Under the pieces are notes generated by a model that saw only the letters and a list, made by a program, of their open reading frames with translations, was not told the origin of the DNA and did not search any database. The translations under genes and the position numbers were made by a program. Of a DNA stretch of 64,000 nucleotides, positions 44,916 to 56,627 are shown in pieces; the first letter of the stretch is position 1; every line of letters begins with the position of its first letter. The stretch comes from Ampelomyces quisqualis. Taxonomy: Eukaryota > Ascomycota > Dothideomycetes > Pleosporales > Phaeosphaeriaceae. The stretch lies in NCBI GenBank assembly GCA_018398575.1, contig JAGTXZ010000018.1:744001-808000 (forward strand), read 5' to 3'.

Positions 44916-46477
44916 CTACGCCCTCCCGACCTTGAAACTCAAAATCTAACAAAATCCCCATCGTTAGCCACCACCAACCCACTTTCGGTAAACGTTGACC
45001 ACTTACATCATTCTTCCCCTTGACCACGACATCATCCTCGCCCACCCTCCTGCCGCCCTCCGTCTCCACATACGCCATGGGCGCATCGCCCATGACCTTT
45101 CTATACACGTCGCCAACGGTACTCCCCCTCGCAACCAAGACGCAGTCTCTAAACGCCGCCGTCGAGCTCGCACTGCCCGACGTAAAGGTGTGGATATTGC
45201 GCACCGGGAAGACGGGCACCAGGCCCAGGACCTGGGCCGCGCGTGACAAGACTTGCACCACGCCTGTGCTGCCGAAGCGGTAGAGCACCATGTCCTTTAG
45301 ATTCTCGATGCGCGTTGTGAGTTTTTCGTCGAGGGGTTTGAGGTTGCCGCCTGTGGGGTCGCCGGATGCGACTACGTCGTCGCGCGTGTCGACAAAGTCG
45401 CTGCCTTCGGTGTATTTTACGAATCCTTGTTTTGCTAGTTTCCGCAAGAAGACTTCGGATATAGCGGAGCACAACACAATGGATTGCGCGTCTTGTTGTT
45501 TTGCGATTTTGGCAATGTTCTTGTCCGCGTCCGGGTGGTCGATTTTGTTCAGGGCGATGACCGTGGGGAATTTCTCGTCGGTGAAGGCGTTTACCACGCG
45601 TTCAATGGTCTCGTTGGACCAGTCTTGCAGCGGTTCCTTGAGACCTATGCGATCGAGACAGCGCGCTACCACAGCGGTAGTCGAACCATAACCCGAGAAC
45701 TGGTTCTGGAGGGTTTCCACGGCGGTGGCTTTGACCGCGACGTGTCGACGCTTGATGCTGCCCCACTTCTCCATCAAGTTGCCTTGGATCCAACGTACGA
45801 TTTCGCTGCGTAGCCAAACAATGTCCTGTGAGGGGTCGTAGCCGCGCGTTGCTTTCCCTTCGGCGTCGGTTGTGCCGGAGACGTCGACTACGTGGACGAG
45901 GGCGTCGGCGTGGCGCAGGTCATCCAGGAAGCGGTTTCCGAGACCTTTTCCCATGTGTGCGCCCGGAACGAGGCCGGCAACATCGAGGAGTTCGATGGGA
46001 ACGGACCGTCGGCCATCCACGCAGGAGCCATAGTTCGGTTTACATCGATCTGAGACGCCGGCGCGGACGCACGCGCATTCGATTTGTAGGTAGCCAATGG
46101 CTCGTTGGGGATCGATTGTGGTGAATCTGAGGTGAATGAATTTAGCGGTCGACTGTATGATCACAACGTGGTGAAAGTCGGGGTGTAGATCTCAATTTAA
46201 ATTGTGCTGACAGAGTTGTGTACAATGGAGTGTGCGAGTTTCGGTGGAGGGGGGACTTACGGGAAGTTGCCTACTCAGCTATCAGCTATGTGCTTCCTCA
46301 CTGCCTCCAGAGTGTTACGGACCAACTTTTGACGTGGCATCTGTTAAGCTATAACGATATTCGCCTTAGAGACTGAACTCATGTGGGGGAGGCCAGGAAC
46401 AATACGCACCTGTTGAGCGTTGTGCTCTTGCCTGATGAAGGTTTACCAACAAGAGCGATTAAAGGATCTCGTGGCAT
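44916..46477 (-). CDS. Obg/YchF-related GTPase, YGR210C type
   Basis: Five exons: 46477..46410, 46348..46323 (26 nt), 46270..46261 (10 nt), 46126..45007 and 44945..44916; introns 61, 52, 134 and 61 nt; 417 aa. The start MPRDPLIALVGKPSSGKST contains the P-loop. The micro-exons restore the family block SLTDATSKVGNFPFTTIDPQ, including switch I. G3 is LLDVAGLVPGAHMGKGLGN, G4 ALNKIDHPDADKN and G5 CSAISEVFL. A C-terminal TGS-like domain ends KNDILSFKVGRA, provided by the last 30-nt exon. YGR210C-like proteins are conserved ribosome-associated-type GTPases of uncertain role. Without splicing, the P-loop and the proper C-terminus would both be missed. Confidence 0.9.
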
Positions 46478-47655
46478 ATCAAAGTATATCGCGAACAGAA
46501 CTGCTGGGTATCACAAGGAAATGGTGGAAGCAGTCCTTCGCGTAGTGGTGCTAGTTGAATTCGTGTGCTTATCGATAAGGCCAGCATGAACTGTCCAATG
46601 ACATCATTCGCCAATATGGTCCACTCACTCTTCGCATAAACACGACTTGACGAAAGTGCCTTTAATCGCACTCCCGGTGATAAAGTTGTTAACAGATCGC
46701 CACATTTCGAGCATGGTCTTGCATTTATCCCGATGAGACATGCCTCGGCCTCGCACAACACGAAAATTGGTATGCATCCACATGTTTTCGAGACCGCATG
46801 AAAAGAACCGATGTGTCCTTGAGCAGAAAAGTTTCCTCGATACATATGAACCAACTGAATCCCTATGTAATCTCCTGTTGGGTGTAGACCAAAGCCGAGA
46901 TATATGCCACGTTTGGCCTTTTAAGAGTCTGGATCCATGGCCAGTGACATGCAGGTACCGGTTCCAGACGCATATGAGCGGACAATGTTAAGGACCTAAC
47001 GTGACGACAAGTCATACCGGTATTTATTAAACTGATACCAGATCAAGGCTATTGAGAGTGGTAAGCAGGGGACACAGTGGAAGAATATGAAGATGCGGTT
47101 CAATATCAGCTCGGATAATGATCGCAGGCTAAAAATCTTCAGATGAGGATCGTTTGGGCAACGTACAGATATCCTTCGTGCCCTCATGCTTACCCCAGGA
47201 AGGGGAAAATTGGTCATACACACAGATTAGTAGCAAGCCACAATGCATGAAACCCGTAAACCTAGAACAGTTCTCTGGCCGAAACTGCACAAACTCAATG
47301 CACAGAAGTCTTGTCCTCTTTTACATAGGACAGGTACTCTATCGTCGTCGTTGGTTTACGCGTCTACTCACACCCAATCAGGCAACCCCTGCCTCCCACT
47401 TCCTACTCCGCACATCCGCATCGACCCGACACTTCGTGCCCCTCCACCGAACGACGCCTTTACCCCAACCCCACGTCATGTGCCTTGTCCCTGCATCTCC
47501 GCTTGTGATCTGGCATGATGTCGGATGTTGACTTCCTGGGAGTATGTGCGTGTGCGAGATACTCGTGTAAATCCCATGACCCTTACCATCGCAACTTCGT
47601 GACCTAGGTAAATTGCTATTATACACTAGACTTGCAAACACGATTGAACTTAATT
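46478..47655. other. Divergent spacer, no gene seen
   Basis: About 1.18 kb between the GTPase and DAK start codons. Small frames, including one minus frame with a CSKCG motif near 46690, could not be supported. Confidence 0.5.
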
Positions 47656-49631
47656 ATGTCGTGTAAGCCCCCCTCCCCCTTCTACACACCCAGCGCCGTG
47701 CAGGATATTGATAGTTCAGCCAAACACTTCATCCACGACCCCACCCACCTCGTCACCACCGCGCTGCTCAGCATCCCGCATACAAACCCCGCTGTACAAT
47801 GCGATATTGAGAATAAAATCATATACCGCAAAACCTCATCGATCCCACAAGTCTCCATCGTGTCAGGCGGAGGTAGCGGGCATGAACCGTCGTTTGCGTC
47901 CTTCGTCGGCGCAGGCTTGCTCTCGGGAGCCGTCGCAGGCACGATTTTCGCGTCGCCGAGTGCAGAGCAGGTGCGGCGATGTATTCTGCACCGTGTAGCG
48001 AAAGACAAGGGGGTGTTGGTGGTTGTCATGAATTACACGGGGGATGTGTTGAATTTTGGCATGGCGGTAGAGAAAGCGCGCGCTGCGGGGATAGAAGTCG
48101 ATATGGTTGTAGTAGGTGATGACGCGGGTGTAGGTAGGGCTAAGGGAGGGAAGGTGGGGAGACGGGGGATTGCGGGGACGGTGTTGGTGCATAAAATTGC
48201 TGGGGCGCTGGCTGCGAAGGGGTATGTTTGTCGTCACGCATAGTGCCAGATGCTAATGTCAGTGCAGTGCGAATTTGCAAGAAGTGACGCGCATTGCGCA
48301 ACTCGTTGCGGATAACACGGTCTCGATTGGATCATCACTGGCACATGTGCATGTGCCCGGTCGTCGGGAGCCTGAGGAGGATGAGCTGAAAGAGGGAGAA
48401 GTCGAGATAGGAATGGGTATTCACAATGAAGCTGGCTCGGAACGCAGGAAGACGGATCTGACCGGCCTCGTCAAGACGATGTTGTCGCACTGTTTGAGCA
48501 CAGCAGACCGGGACCGCAGCTTCTCGAAGATCACCGAAAAGGACCAGGTTGTATTGCTTGTCAATAACTTGGGTGGGGTTAGTCCACTCGAGTTGGGAGG
48601 CATCACGAATGAGGTTGTCGAGCAATTGGCCGACGAGTTCAAGATCAAGCCTGTGCGGATATTAACAGGCACTTTCATGACGAGCTTGAACGGTCTGGGC
48701 TTCAGCCTCAGTTTGCTCAGGGTCACAAATACAGGATCCGCAGGGGCTACAATGTTGGAGTTGCTAGATGCGCCTGCAGAAGCAAGTGGCTGGTCTGCTG
48801 GTATTAGTACCAGCACTTGGGCAAGACAGGGTGAGCCGAAACAGCACGAAGAGCTGGCAGTCGGGGAGGAGATTCAACCCAGTAATCTCAGAGGTAACGA
48901 GCCCGTGAGACATAGCCGCGTTCGCGCTGACACAGCGTAGTTGATCCAAGCCTAGCCAAGTCAACTTTGACAACGGCACTCAACAGACTGATTTCGGTAG
49001 AGCCTGACGTCACAAGGTACGACACGATTGTTGGAGATGGTGATTGCGGAATTGGACTAAAGCGGGGTGCTGAGTGTAAGTGGCGTTCACGTGTTTGGTT
49101 GCCTGGTATTGATATTATCCAGCCATCTTGGAAATGCTCGAAACGGCAGAAGACGCAGATGATCTTCTCATTCTTGTCAATAACATTATTCAAGTCGTCG
49201 AAGTCTCCATGGATGGAACATCAGGTGCCATTTACGCCATCTTCTTGAACGCGCTCGCGCATGGCTTACGCCAGAACTCGCCTACTTCCCCGCAGCCAGT
49301 TATGCCGCAGGTTTGGGCTAAAGCTCTTGATTCATCGCTACAGGCGCTGGGCAAGTATACGCCAGCTCAGCCCGGTGATCGAACTCTTATGGATGCGCTC
49401 TTCCCATTCGTCCAGATATTGTCCAAAACGGGTAATATTGAAGACGCGGCAAAAGCGGCACAAGTCGGGGCGAAAGGAACGAAAGGAATGAAAGCCAGTC
49501 TAGGACGGACTGTCTATGTTGGAGGCGAAGGTTTCCAGGACGTTCCTGACCCTGGCGCACACGGACTTGCGGAACTGCTGTTGGGTCTGAGCGACGGACT
49601 GAAGAAGGGAACATCTCAGGGTATCGTTTGA
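47656..49631 (+). CDS. DAK1: Dihydroxyacetone kinase (DhaK-DhaL fusion)
   Basis: Exons 47656..48221, 48268..48893, 48941..49075 and 49123..49631, introns 46-47 nt, give 611 aa. The DhaK domain has VSIVSGGGSGHEPSFASFVG, whose His forms the covalent hemiaminal with the substrate carbonyl, and later VVVMNYTGDVLNFGMA and LVNNLGGVSPLEL. The DhaL domain has VGDGDCGIGLKRG (Mg-ATP binding Asp residues), SMDGTSGAIYAIFLNAL, and ends GLAELLLGLSDGLKKG. It phosphorylates dihydroxyacetone to DHAP in glycerol use and formaldehyde/methylglyoxal detoxification. A 54-nt in-frame segment after the second codon (47661-47714) may be an additional intron; its removal would give MSSAKHF, nearer the family start. 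Confidence 0.92.
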
Positions 49632-49747
49632 TTGTTTCAATCGATGTCACCGTCCGGTCCGTGACGTTTATTTAACTTTTAGTCCACGCAAAACTCCATC
49701 ACAAATCGACTTCATGCCCCGCTCTGTGCGCGTGGGATGTTCGTAAC

Positions 49748-50256
49748 TCAAGATAGTAAGACAAGAATGACTGAATCGCCTCGCAAAAACCTGCATGTGA
49801 TTAGCACACCAGGCAAATATGGCTGTGAATCGCATACAATTTCGAGATGAAGCGGTCCTTGTTGACCTTCCTTCCAAAGGTGCCATTTGCTAATCGCGGG
49901 GTCTCGGTCCACATCTCCTTTGCGTTCTCCAGGACCATGTTGCAATGACGGTCAAATGCCTTGACACGGGCGAGGATCTTGCGGTTGTTTCGGCATGAGA
50001 TCAAAACTTGGGTACGCGATCGAACGGCGGTCTGGAGGATGGAGAGGGGACCGGTGGTAAGCTCATGCTCTTCGACTTGTGCAACTTCGTACTCGCTTGG
50101 CAGCAGTCAGTGCTGCCGTGTTATACAAGAAGAGACAGGTGTGCGTACGTCAACTCTTGACGGGGCTTGGAGAGCAGTTCCCTGTGACATGTTAGCACTT
50201 TGTTCCTGGGGAAGAACCTGGACAATGACAACATACTGAATCTTGGCGTCGACCAT
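49748..50256 (-). CDS. SMD2: Small nuclear ribonucleoprotein Sm D2
   Basis: Four exons, 50256..50237 (20 nt), 50181..50149 (33 nt), 50095..49838 and 49790..49748, with introns of 55, 53 and 47 nt, encode 117 aa. The protein starts MVDAKIQELLSKPRQELTEY, has TTGPLSILQTAVRSRTQVLI, then the Sm1 motif with CRNNRKILARVKAFDRHCNM, VLENAKEMWTE, and Sm2 RFISKLFLRGDSVILVL. It is a core ring component of U1, U2, U4 and U5 snRNPs. Fungal SmD2 genes are typically intron-rich. The family usually has a few more N-terminal residues, so an additional upstream exon is not excluded. The 3' end faces the DAK gene 117 bp away. Confidence 0.94.
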
Positions 50257-50976
50257 GTTGGAGACTATGGTGTTGAGGAGGGACGAATGCAGGAAGTAGG
50301 CGACGATCTAGGTAGGTGTTGTTAGCTTTCGAGACAACAGCTTCTGCCTGCAGCTGGTCTGCACGTGACGGGGTAGAGAAAGTCAGCGCGCAGCAATGCA
50401 CCGACCAAGGCGATATGGACGTACTCGGTATGGGCGTATGAAAACCACGGCAACGGGCGAGCTTGGATGGCGTGGGGCAGTCGGAGAGGGCCAGCAATTG
50501 GGAGAAGTTGATGTGAGGGCGCTCGGGCAAGAATCGAGCTGGACGGGGGTTTCTCCGGCGCCGAGCCAATGAGAAGACGCGTTGATTTGGCGTCGGCAGG
50601 TGCGTCACGCGTAGATTCCCGCGGGTCCTCTAGCTTCAAACCTCCTTCAAGCTTGTGCCGCACCACCTCACGACATCGCCCTCGCCGCGCCAAATCTACA
50701 CCGTTATTTTTTTTTCTTTTCGACGTTTGCTGCTGCTACCTGTTGTAGTCTTGTGCCGATCTGCGTGCTTATAGATCAAGACTTTCCCACTTTTGTTGTT
50801 TCGACATTCAGGTCTCCGTTCCGTGCTTCACCTTCAACGCGCGCGGCGCTATGATCGGACGCCAGCCACCGACCGCGACATAGAACGTGAATCACGTCCT
50901 CTGCTTCTCGCGACGCGACCTTCCCCACCTTCACGACACGGCTCGTCCGTACTGCCTTTTTGTCACATGGGCAGCC
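50257..50976. promoter_or_regulatory. Divergent region between SmD2 and the SPT21-like gene
   Basis: 720 bp. A CCTACCTAG acceptor-like site just upstream of the SmD2 ATG hints at a 5' UTR intron; a T-rich tract lies near 50705. Frames over 100 codons on the minus strand here are unconvincing. Confidence 0.5.
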
Positions 50977-53900
50977 ATGACTACTTCCATGAATACTACG
51001 CCTGGCGGTGGTGCCATGCCGCAAACAGCCGCGTCTGCCACCGACGACGACAACAACAACATGGGCGACATCCCGCGTCGATCAATGCGAGGCAAGCTCC
51101 TCCATGTTCTCTGAATCGGCCCATCTAACCGCATTGTGCCTGCAGTGAAGGTGCTGTACACGTTTGACGACCAGAACAAGTCAAACTGCCTCGCCCGGCT
51201 GCCAAACGCGTTGAGCGTGCCCGTCGTCTCCCTTGACGAGAACATGCAGGTAGGAGTCATCGAGCTCAAGACATGCATCCAGGCCATTGTCGGCGCAAGG
51301 TGGGTTGCTAACCACGCTCATTGGTGCTCGCTCGCTCATCACTCGCCGCTTTAGTCCTGAACTCGTGGCCAAACTGGGCCATGACTACACCGTGTACGCC
51401 TACGACTTTTCCGAGTACGAAACCCCCCTCGTCGGCCAAGGCATGCTGTCATGGATCCTTGCATCAGCCTCGTCGACCCCAAACGCCCCCGCCGACGAAT
51501 CCCAGACCATGGTTACTGGTCGCGTGTGCAAGAACATCTTGGGCTTATTCGGCAATGGCATGAAGGAGACGCTGGAGGTGAAGCTCAAGCTGGTGCCTGT
51601 GCCGACTAGCATGCAGCACGAGTACGTCGAGAACATGGAGCGGTACCACAGTCTGAGCCAGTTGATGCCCGAGGGATTCGACTACAACGCTTGGTCCGAC
51701 TTTCTCAAAGAGAACCCCGCTCTCAGTCAGCTGGCCCAGCCAATGCCGATGATGTCGACACAGCCCCCGCAGCGCTCGTCTCTTGGTGGATATGAGCCAT
51801 TTCACCAGATGCTCACCCGCAACAGCCCATCACAGGAGCCACTGCGCGCCGATTCCCTCTACGACCAAGCCAACGTGTCCTTCAATACACTACCAACCCG
51901 CCCGTCCAGTCCTGCTATGAGCACCCTTTCCTTCCACCATTACCAGTACAACTCGGACTCCCGACCAGCATCCCGTGCTTCTGTGCGCAGTGAGGTACTC
52001 GCTCCCCAGCCCTTCCAAGCCGAGGAGCAATACCTGGTAGAGCAACAAGAGGAGGGCCCACCCAAGAAAAGAGCGCGGATCATCCAGACGAAGAGACCGA
52101 AGAAAACGCCACTCACAGCACACAACGATTCGCTCCGTGTAACAGCCAGTACAGCGGCATCTGTGCGCCTCCACCGGCCACTTGCCGCTAACCCAGCAGC
52201 CACTTTAGCTTCTGCTGAGTCGATACCGCGTGCACCAACACCGCGGCCTGGTGATGCAGCATTCGGTCAGCGCGGACCTCGCCGCCCACCTGCACCGAGC
52301 ACCTTGAGACACGCTTCTATGGATGAGAACCGCCCATACATGTCACCCTACGATGCGAGCACATTCTCCGACACTACACTAGACTCCGCAGATGACGAGA
52401 GAGGTGAGAGTCCTGGAGACACACCCATGGACCTTCCTTCCTCACCACCTCTCGGACCACAACGTACGACAACCCCCGACCAATCTAGCCCACCATTGCC
52501 CACACTGCCGCTGCCCAATGACTCTGGATTCGTTAGTGACATACCGCCAGGTCTGGACGATGATTTAGATTTTGGTAGTATATGGGATGGTAGTGACTTG
52601 CCTGTTGCTCCAGAAGCTCGCATACGCAGACGCCAGGACAGATCAGGCAACCCTTGGCAGCAGGTTAATCCAGGGCCGGTCGATCGACTACCGCAGTCAT
52701 ATGTTCCGAAACCGAAACAGCACCACCGTAAGCCCGTTCCGCAGCCGATCGCCCAAAGTATCGAACCACAATCCGGGACCATGCATTTTGCTGGCCAAGT
52801 GTCACAGGACGAACAAACATACAAGCAGCTCGTCGGTCAGGACCATGTTCCAAACCAACAAGAATCTACAGACTCGTGTCCCTTTGGACAGCTTCAGCAA
52901 AATGCCCAGCAAAGTTTACTGAATCCGCCACCCCAAGCTACGTCACCCGATGGAACTGTCTCCCATGTCTCACCTGTCAGTGAGAGTGATGCTCAAGTAT
53001 ACAGCCGTTCTGCGACTCCGAATCTACCCGCACGTAAACCGAGGGCTCCACGAGGCAAAGGACTCCCTAGGTCTCAGACGTGGTCAGGAGCTGGTGAGCC
53101 CATGTCAGATGCACCGATACCTTCCGATCCAGCAAATCCTCGTAGTGGGTCAGGTGCTCGAAGAAAAAAGTACATAAAAGATAAAATGGAACAGGCTATT
53201 GCTGCAGGCGAACTACCACCGCATTGCAAAAATTGCGGAGAAATCGACACGCCTACGTGGAGGAAAGCGTTTACTCGAATCGAGGTTGGCTCACCAGCAG
53301 AACTAGAAACATGCAAGGACACAACAGGCACAGGCGTCATCGCCCATGAAGTCCTTGAACCTACAGAGGACAATGGTGGCCACTTATCGTACCGAGTTTT
53401 CAAGAACAATGTGTCAAGAGAGGAGAAAGACGGGAAACACTATGAGGAGCTCAATCTGTGCAATCCCTGTGGGCTCTGGCTTATCAAGAAGGGCTCCATG
53501 CGACCACGGAAGCTCTGGGACAAGTCTGAACGCGCTGCGCAGGGTGGATCGAAGCGCAAACGACAGGCGACAGCTGCACGTACCAAGTCAATTAGTCAGG
53601 ATGATGACTTGGCCTCTGATGCAGCTGTGCCGCACTCAGAATTTGTTATCCCGGAAGACGGTGCCGGAGTCGTTCCAACAGTTGATGCCAACGTCGATGC
53701 TTCCATGCCTCCACCACCGGCAACACTGGGGCGCGCGTCCAGCTTCCAGTCGTCAAGCCATACCTCAACCCTGCACAAAGACACTACCGAAGAAGCCTTG
53801 AGACGGGCCATTCAATCTAGCCCTGCTGGTCTTCCAGGTAGCCGAAACTCGCCTATTGACATCGATCCAGACTTGACACCAAGGCCTACTCGTCGACTGC

Positions 53901-54943
53901 TTTTCCCTTCGCCTCGCAAAGAGTGTGAAGCCAAGTCACTTTCACCCTTTCCATCCAATCCTTCTACGACAGCGGATGACGCTAACAGAGACTTGGTACC
54001 GGAAAGGCCACGCTGCCAAAGATGCAAAAAATTACACAAGGGCTGTGATCGCGAGCGGCCGTGTGGTCGTTGTGATGCCGCTGGCATTGGTTCCGATGGA
54101 TGCATACCTTGCGAGATGCCCAGAACAAACTGGTTTGAGCCGCCTGTCGTGCAGATGGCAAGTGTCGAAGAAGAGAATCCGGACAAAGAGAATTGCCCAC
54201 CCCCACCAGCTCAAGAGGACGATGACTTTGCACACCTGTTTGAAGATCCTGTGTCTCCAAAGACCACCCCGCAAAAGGATGCGCTCTTTCAAGATCTGCT
54301 TAAGACACCAACACCAGGCTCCCGCCATCGGAATCCTTTGACACCAAGACGTGGAGCCGAGAACGCCGATGTCCTAGTGACACCATCACGTATGACACCT
54401 CGAGGCACCCGTGCTGCGACCATTGCGCCCGAGACTCCATTCACTCGCCAGCTTAACGCCATGCTCTCAGGAGGCAGCTTTCCCTCACCTTCTCATGGCA
54501 TTGACTTTTCGGCATTCCCAACTTTTAATACTCCAGGTCGTGTGCCATTTGGTGACTTTATGCACGACGACTATATGTCAAGTGATATGCCCATGCCCAG
54601 TTCGCCACCCAAACACGGCGGGCTCGGCTTAGGCTTTGAGCTCTACGAAGATCCCAGCACATCGACTCCCGGGCTTTGGGGCGGCGCAAGCATGTTCGAG
54701 AGTGATGGTATGCTGGGCAGCTTTGACAAGGATATCAAGATGGAGATGAACGACATGCCAGAATCCTCGGCGCTGCTCAAAATGCACGTTGGTGGTGTCA
54801 CCGTCGACTTTGCCGCCATGATTGATGAAGTGGTTGCAGACAAAGCCGCGGAGCCACACGAGCAGGAGTCGACGTCTGCTCGAAGCCCGGAGATGCCGAG
54901 CAGCGATCTCGCGAAAACACCTGAGGTGCCTGATGGCGAGTGA
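50977..54943 (+). CDS. SPT21/Ams2-type regulator with GATA and Zn2Cys6 zinc modules
   Basis: Exons 50977..51091, 51146..51299 and 51355..54943; 1285 aa. The first intron is GC-AG (51092-51145) and the second is a normal 55-nt GT-AG. The N-terminal domain (about aa 38-195) is the SPT21/Ams2 block: VKVLYTFDDQNKSNCLARLP, GVIELKTCIQAIVGAR, SPELVAKLGHDYTVYAYDFS, GRVCKNILGLF. A GATA-type finger at about aa 713-800 has HCKNCGEIDTPTWRK and LNLCNPCGLWLIKKGS but with 74 residues between the Cys pairs. A Zn2Cys6 cluster lies at about 977-1006 (CQRCKKLHKGCDRERPC). The rest is disordered. Ams2 and Spt21 control S-phase histone gene expression; that role here is an inference. Confidence 0.88.
51092..51145 (+). 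other. GC-AG intron in the SPT21-like gene
   Basis: The junction ATGCGAG|GCAAGC...CTGCAG|TGAAGG is the only one that joins the N-terminal exon to the conserved VKVLYTF block in phase. The donor context AG|GCAAG is the strong consensus seen for GC donors. Confidence 0.75.
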
Positions 54944-55574
54944 TTCACTCGGTCGCTCGGCATGTGCATGGAAACGGCGTTATGATGAAAGGGTTTGCAC
55001 AAGCGACATTTGATGATTGTGCATTTTGCTTCTTCTCCTTCTTCTTCTTCTTTTTCTTCTTCTTGCTTGAGCGATTCTACGTTTTTTGCATACCCCACGG
55101 CGCAATGCATACATGATGGCGAAGGCAGCATGGGACGAGCCCGAGACGAGTTGAAAAGTCTTGATCTTTGGAAGAACAATGAAGACAATCACCACCCGAG
55201 TCGCGTGTATCATACTTTGTTACGTGATGTAATGTAATGTAACGTAACGTAAATGTGCCGGCAAGCAATCGCGCTGCCATGTCGGCCAACATCATCACAT
55301 GACCAGACAACGATGCATAGTGTATGATTCCTTCGCGATCGGTCAAGACCACGCCGGAGCTGGCTCACGCACATGTCAGCTGGCAGTATGCTTCCATGCA
55401 CAGTGGAAATGTTCCATCCGTGTCGAGGATAGGTATTATTCACATTCGCTGCTGGATTGTCTAGGTACAATGGAATGGGGGGGTATAAGGCGCGCCGAAA
55501 CTCTCGGCATACACGGCAAAGTAAGCCAGATACAGGTGCAGATGCATAGCTTTGGTATGGTCAGGGGGGGTTGT
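54944..55574. other. Intergenic, low-complexity tracts, no gene seen
   Basis: About 630 bp between convergent genes. It contains a CTT-rich tract (about 55030-55068) and a pentanucleotide run GTAAT/GTAAC (about 55227-55251). Confidence 0.65.
55219..55255. repeat. Pentanucleotide repeat (GTAAT/GTAAC)
   Basis: The stretch contains gtaatgtaatgtaacgtaac-type units, intergenic between convergent genes. Confidence 0.8.
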
Positions 55575-56627
55575 TTATTCAAAGTTGAAGAATGCATCGT
55601 CAAAGGATGATTGCTCTGGATTCTCGTATTCGTCCATGTTGAACAGATCGTCGAGATTGTCTGTCGTCATGCCGCCCATGAGATTTTCGCCATGGGTCGC
55701 TGGTTGCGAAGGGGGCTGTGTTGTTGTTGCTGCTGCTGCTGTAGGTGGTGGTGGAGTCGGGGCTTTTGCCGGCTGTTCGGGGGCGGGGTTGGGTCCCGCG
55801 GTGGTCTCGGTATTGAGGCCTGGCAGGTCGGACATGGTGGTGTCAATATCGACGTCGGCGTCGGCAGCGGCTTGCGCGGTGTTGTTGTCGTTGTCGCCGC
55901 TCTTGGCGAAGTCTTCGAGACCGCGGAGGAGCGAGGGCGCTTCGTCGAAGTTGAAGTCCATGTTGCCCGACGTGTCCATCATGTCGTGTGGGTTGTTGTC
56001 GTTTGATGTGTCCATCGAGTCGCCGAATATGGCGTCGAAGTCGAATTCGTTCTCTTGGGGGTTGGCGGTGGTGGGTGCGCCGTCGAGGAGCGGGTCGCGC
56101 GGTGTAGCTGGAGGGGCGGATGGGTCGATGGGCGGGGCGACGTTTTCCTCCTGGCGCTCCAGAGGCTTCTCAGCCTCGGGCTGCTTGGGCTGCTTCTCAG
56201 GCTCCTTCTCGGCAGGCGCTTCTTCGTGCGCCGGCGCAGGCGCCTTGTCGACGGTGCCCACAGTTTGGGACTGGGCGGCCAAGCGCGCCTGCTCTGCTTC
56301 CGTCGCCCTCGCGGCCGCTTCGCGCTTCTTGCGGTCCTGTTTCAGCAGCGCAAGGTCTCGGCGCAGCACAACCTGCGCCAGCCGCACGTGGTCCTCCAGG
56401 TCGTCCAGCGCATCGTGGAAGCGCTCGGTGGCGACGGGCACGGCGCGCTGCATGGCCATCTTCATGCGCCCCGTGCCGCCGCCTGCCTGGTGCTCTTTGA
56501 TGAAGCGCCCGGACTGCAGGAAGACGAGGTTGAGCATGCTCTGCAGGGTGTCGAGATTGTGGGCGCCGGGCGCGGGGGCCGCGGCGGGCTGCTCTCGCGC
56601 GGGCGGTTGCGGCTTCACGGCGGCCAT
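55575..56627 (-). CDS. Acidic protein with an N-terminal helical domain, possibly a Mediator tail subunit
   Basis: Single exon; the frame opens at 56708 but Met28 (56627, MAAVKPQPPAREQ) is chosen because the preceding residues look like leader; 350 aa. Residues about 20-110 form a helical unit: HNLDTLQSMLNLVFLQSGRF, VATERFHDALDDLEDHVRLA, VVLRRDLALLKQDRKKRE. The remaining 240 residues are disordered, Pro/Ala/Glu-rich and increasingly acidic, with repeated aromatic-acidic patches (EFDFDAIFGDSMD, MDFNFDEAPSLLRG, NLDDLFNMDEY, FDDAFFNFE). Short helical N-terminus plus acidic activator-like tail recalls fungal Mediator tail subunits (Med2/Med29 type), but I have no motif that proves it. The long plus-strand frames overlapping it are shadows of its GC-rich codons. 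Confidence 0.68.
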   Translation of the reverse strand: MAAVKPQPPAREQPAAAPAPGAHNLDTLQSMLNLVFLQSGRFIKEHQAGGGTGRMKMAMQRAVPVATERFHDALDDLEDHVRLAQVVLRRDLALLKQDRKKREAAARATEAEQARLAAQSQTVGTVDKAPAPAHEEAPAEKEPEKQPKQPEAEKPLERQEENVAPPIDPSAPPATPRDPLLDGAPTTANPQENEFDFDAIFGDSMDTSNDNNPHDMMDTSGNMDFNFDEAPSLLRGLEDFAKSGDNDNNTAQAAADADVDIDTTMSDLPGLNTETTAGPNPAPEQPAKAPTPPPPTAAAATTTQPPSQPATHGENLMGGMTTDNLDDLFNMDEYENPEQSSFDDAFFNFE

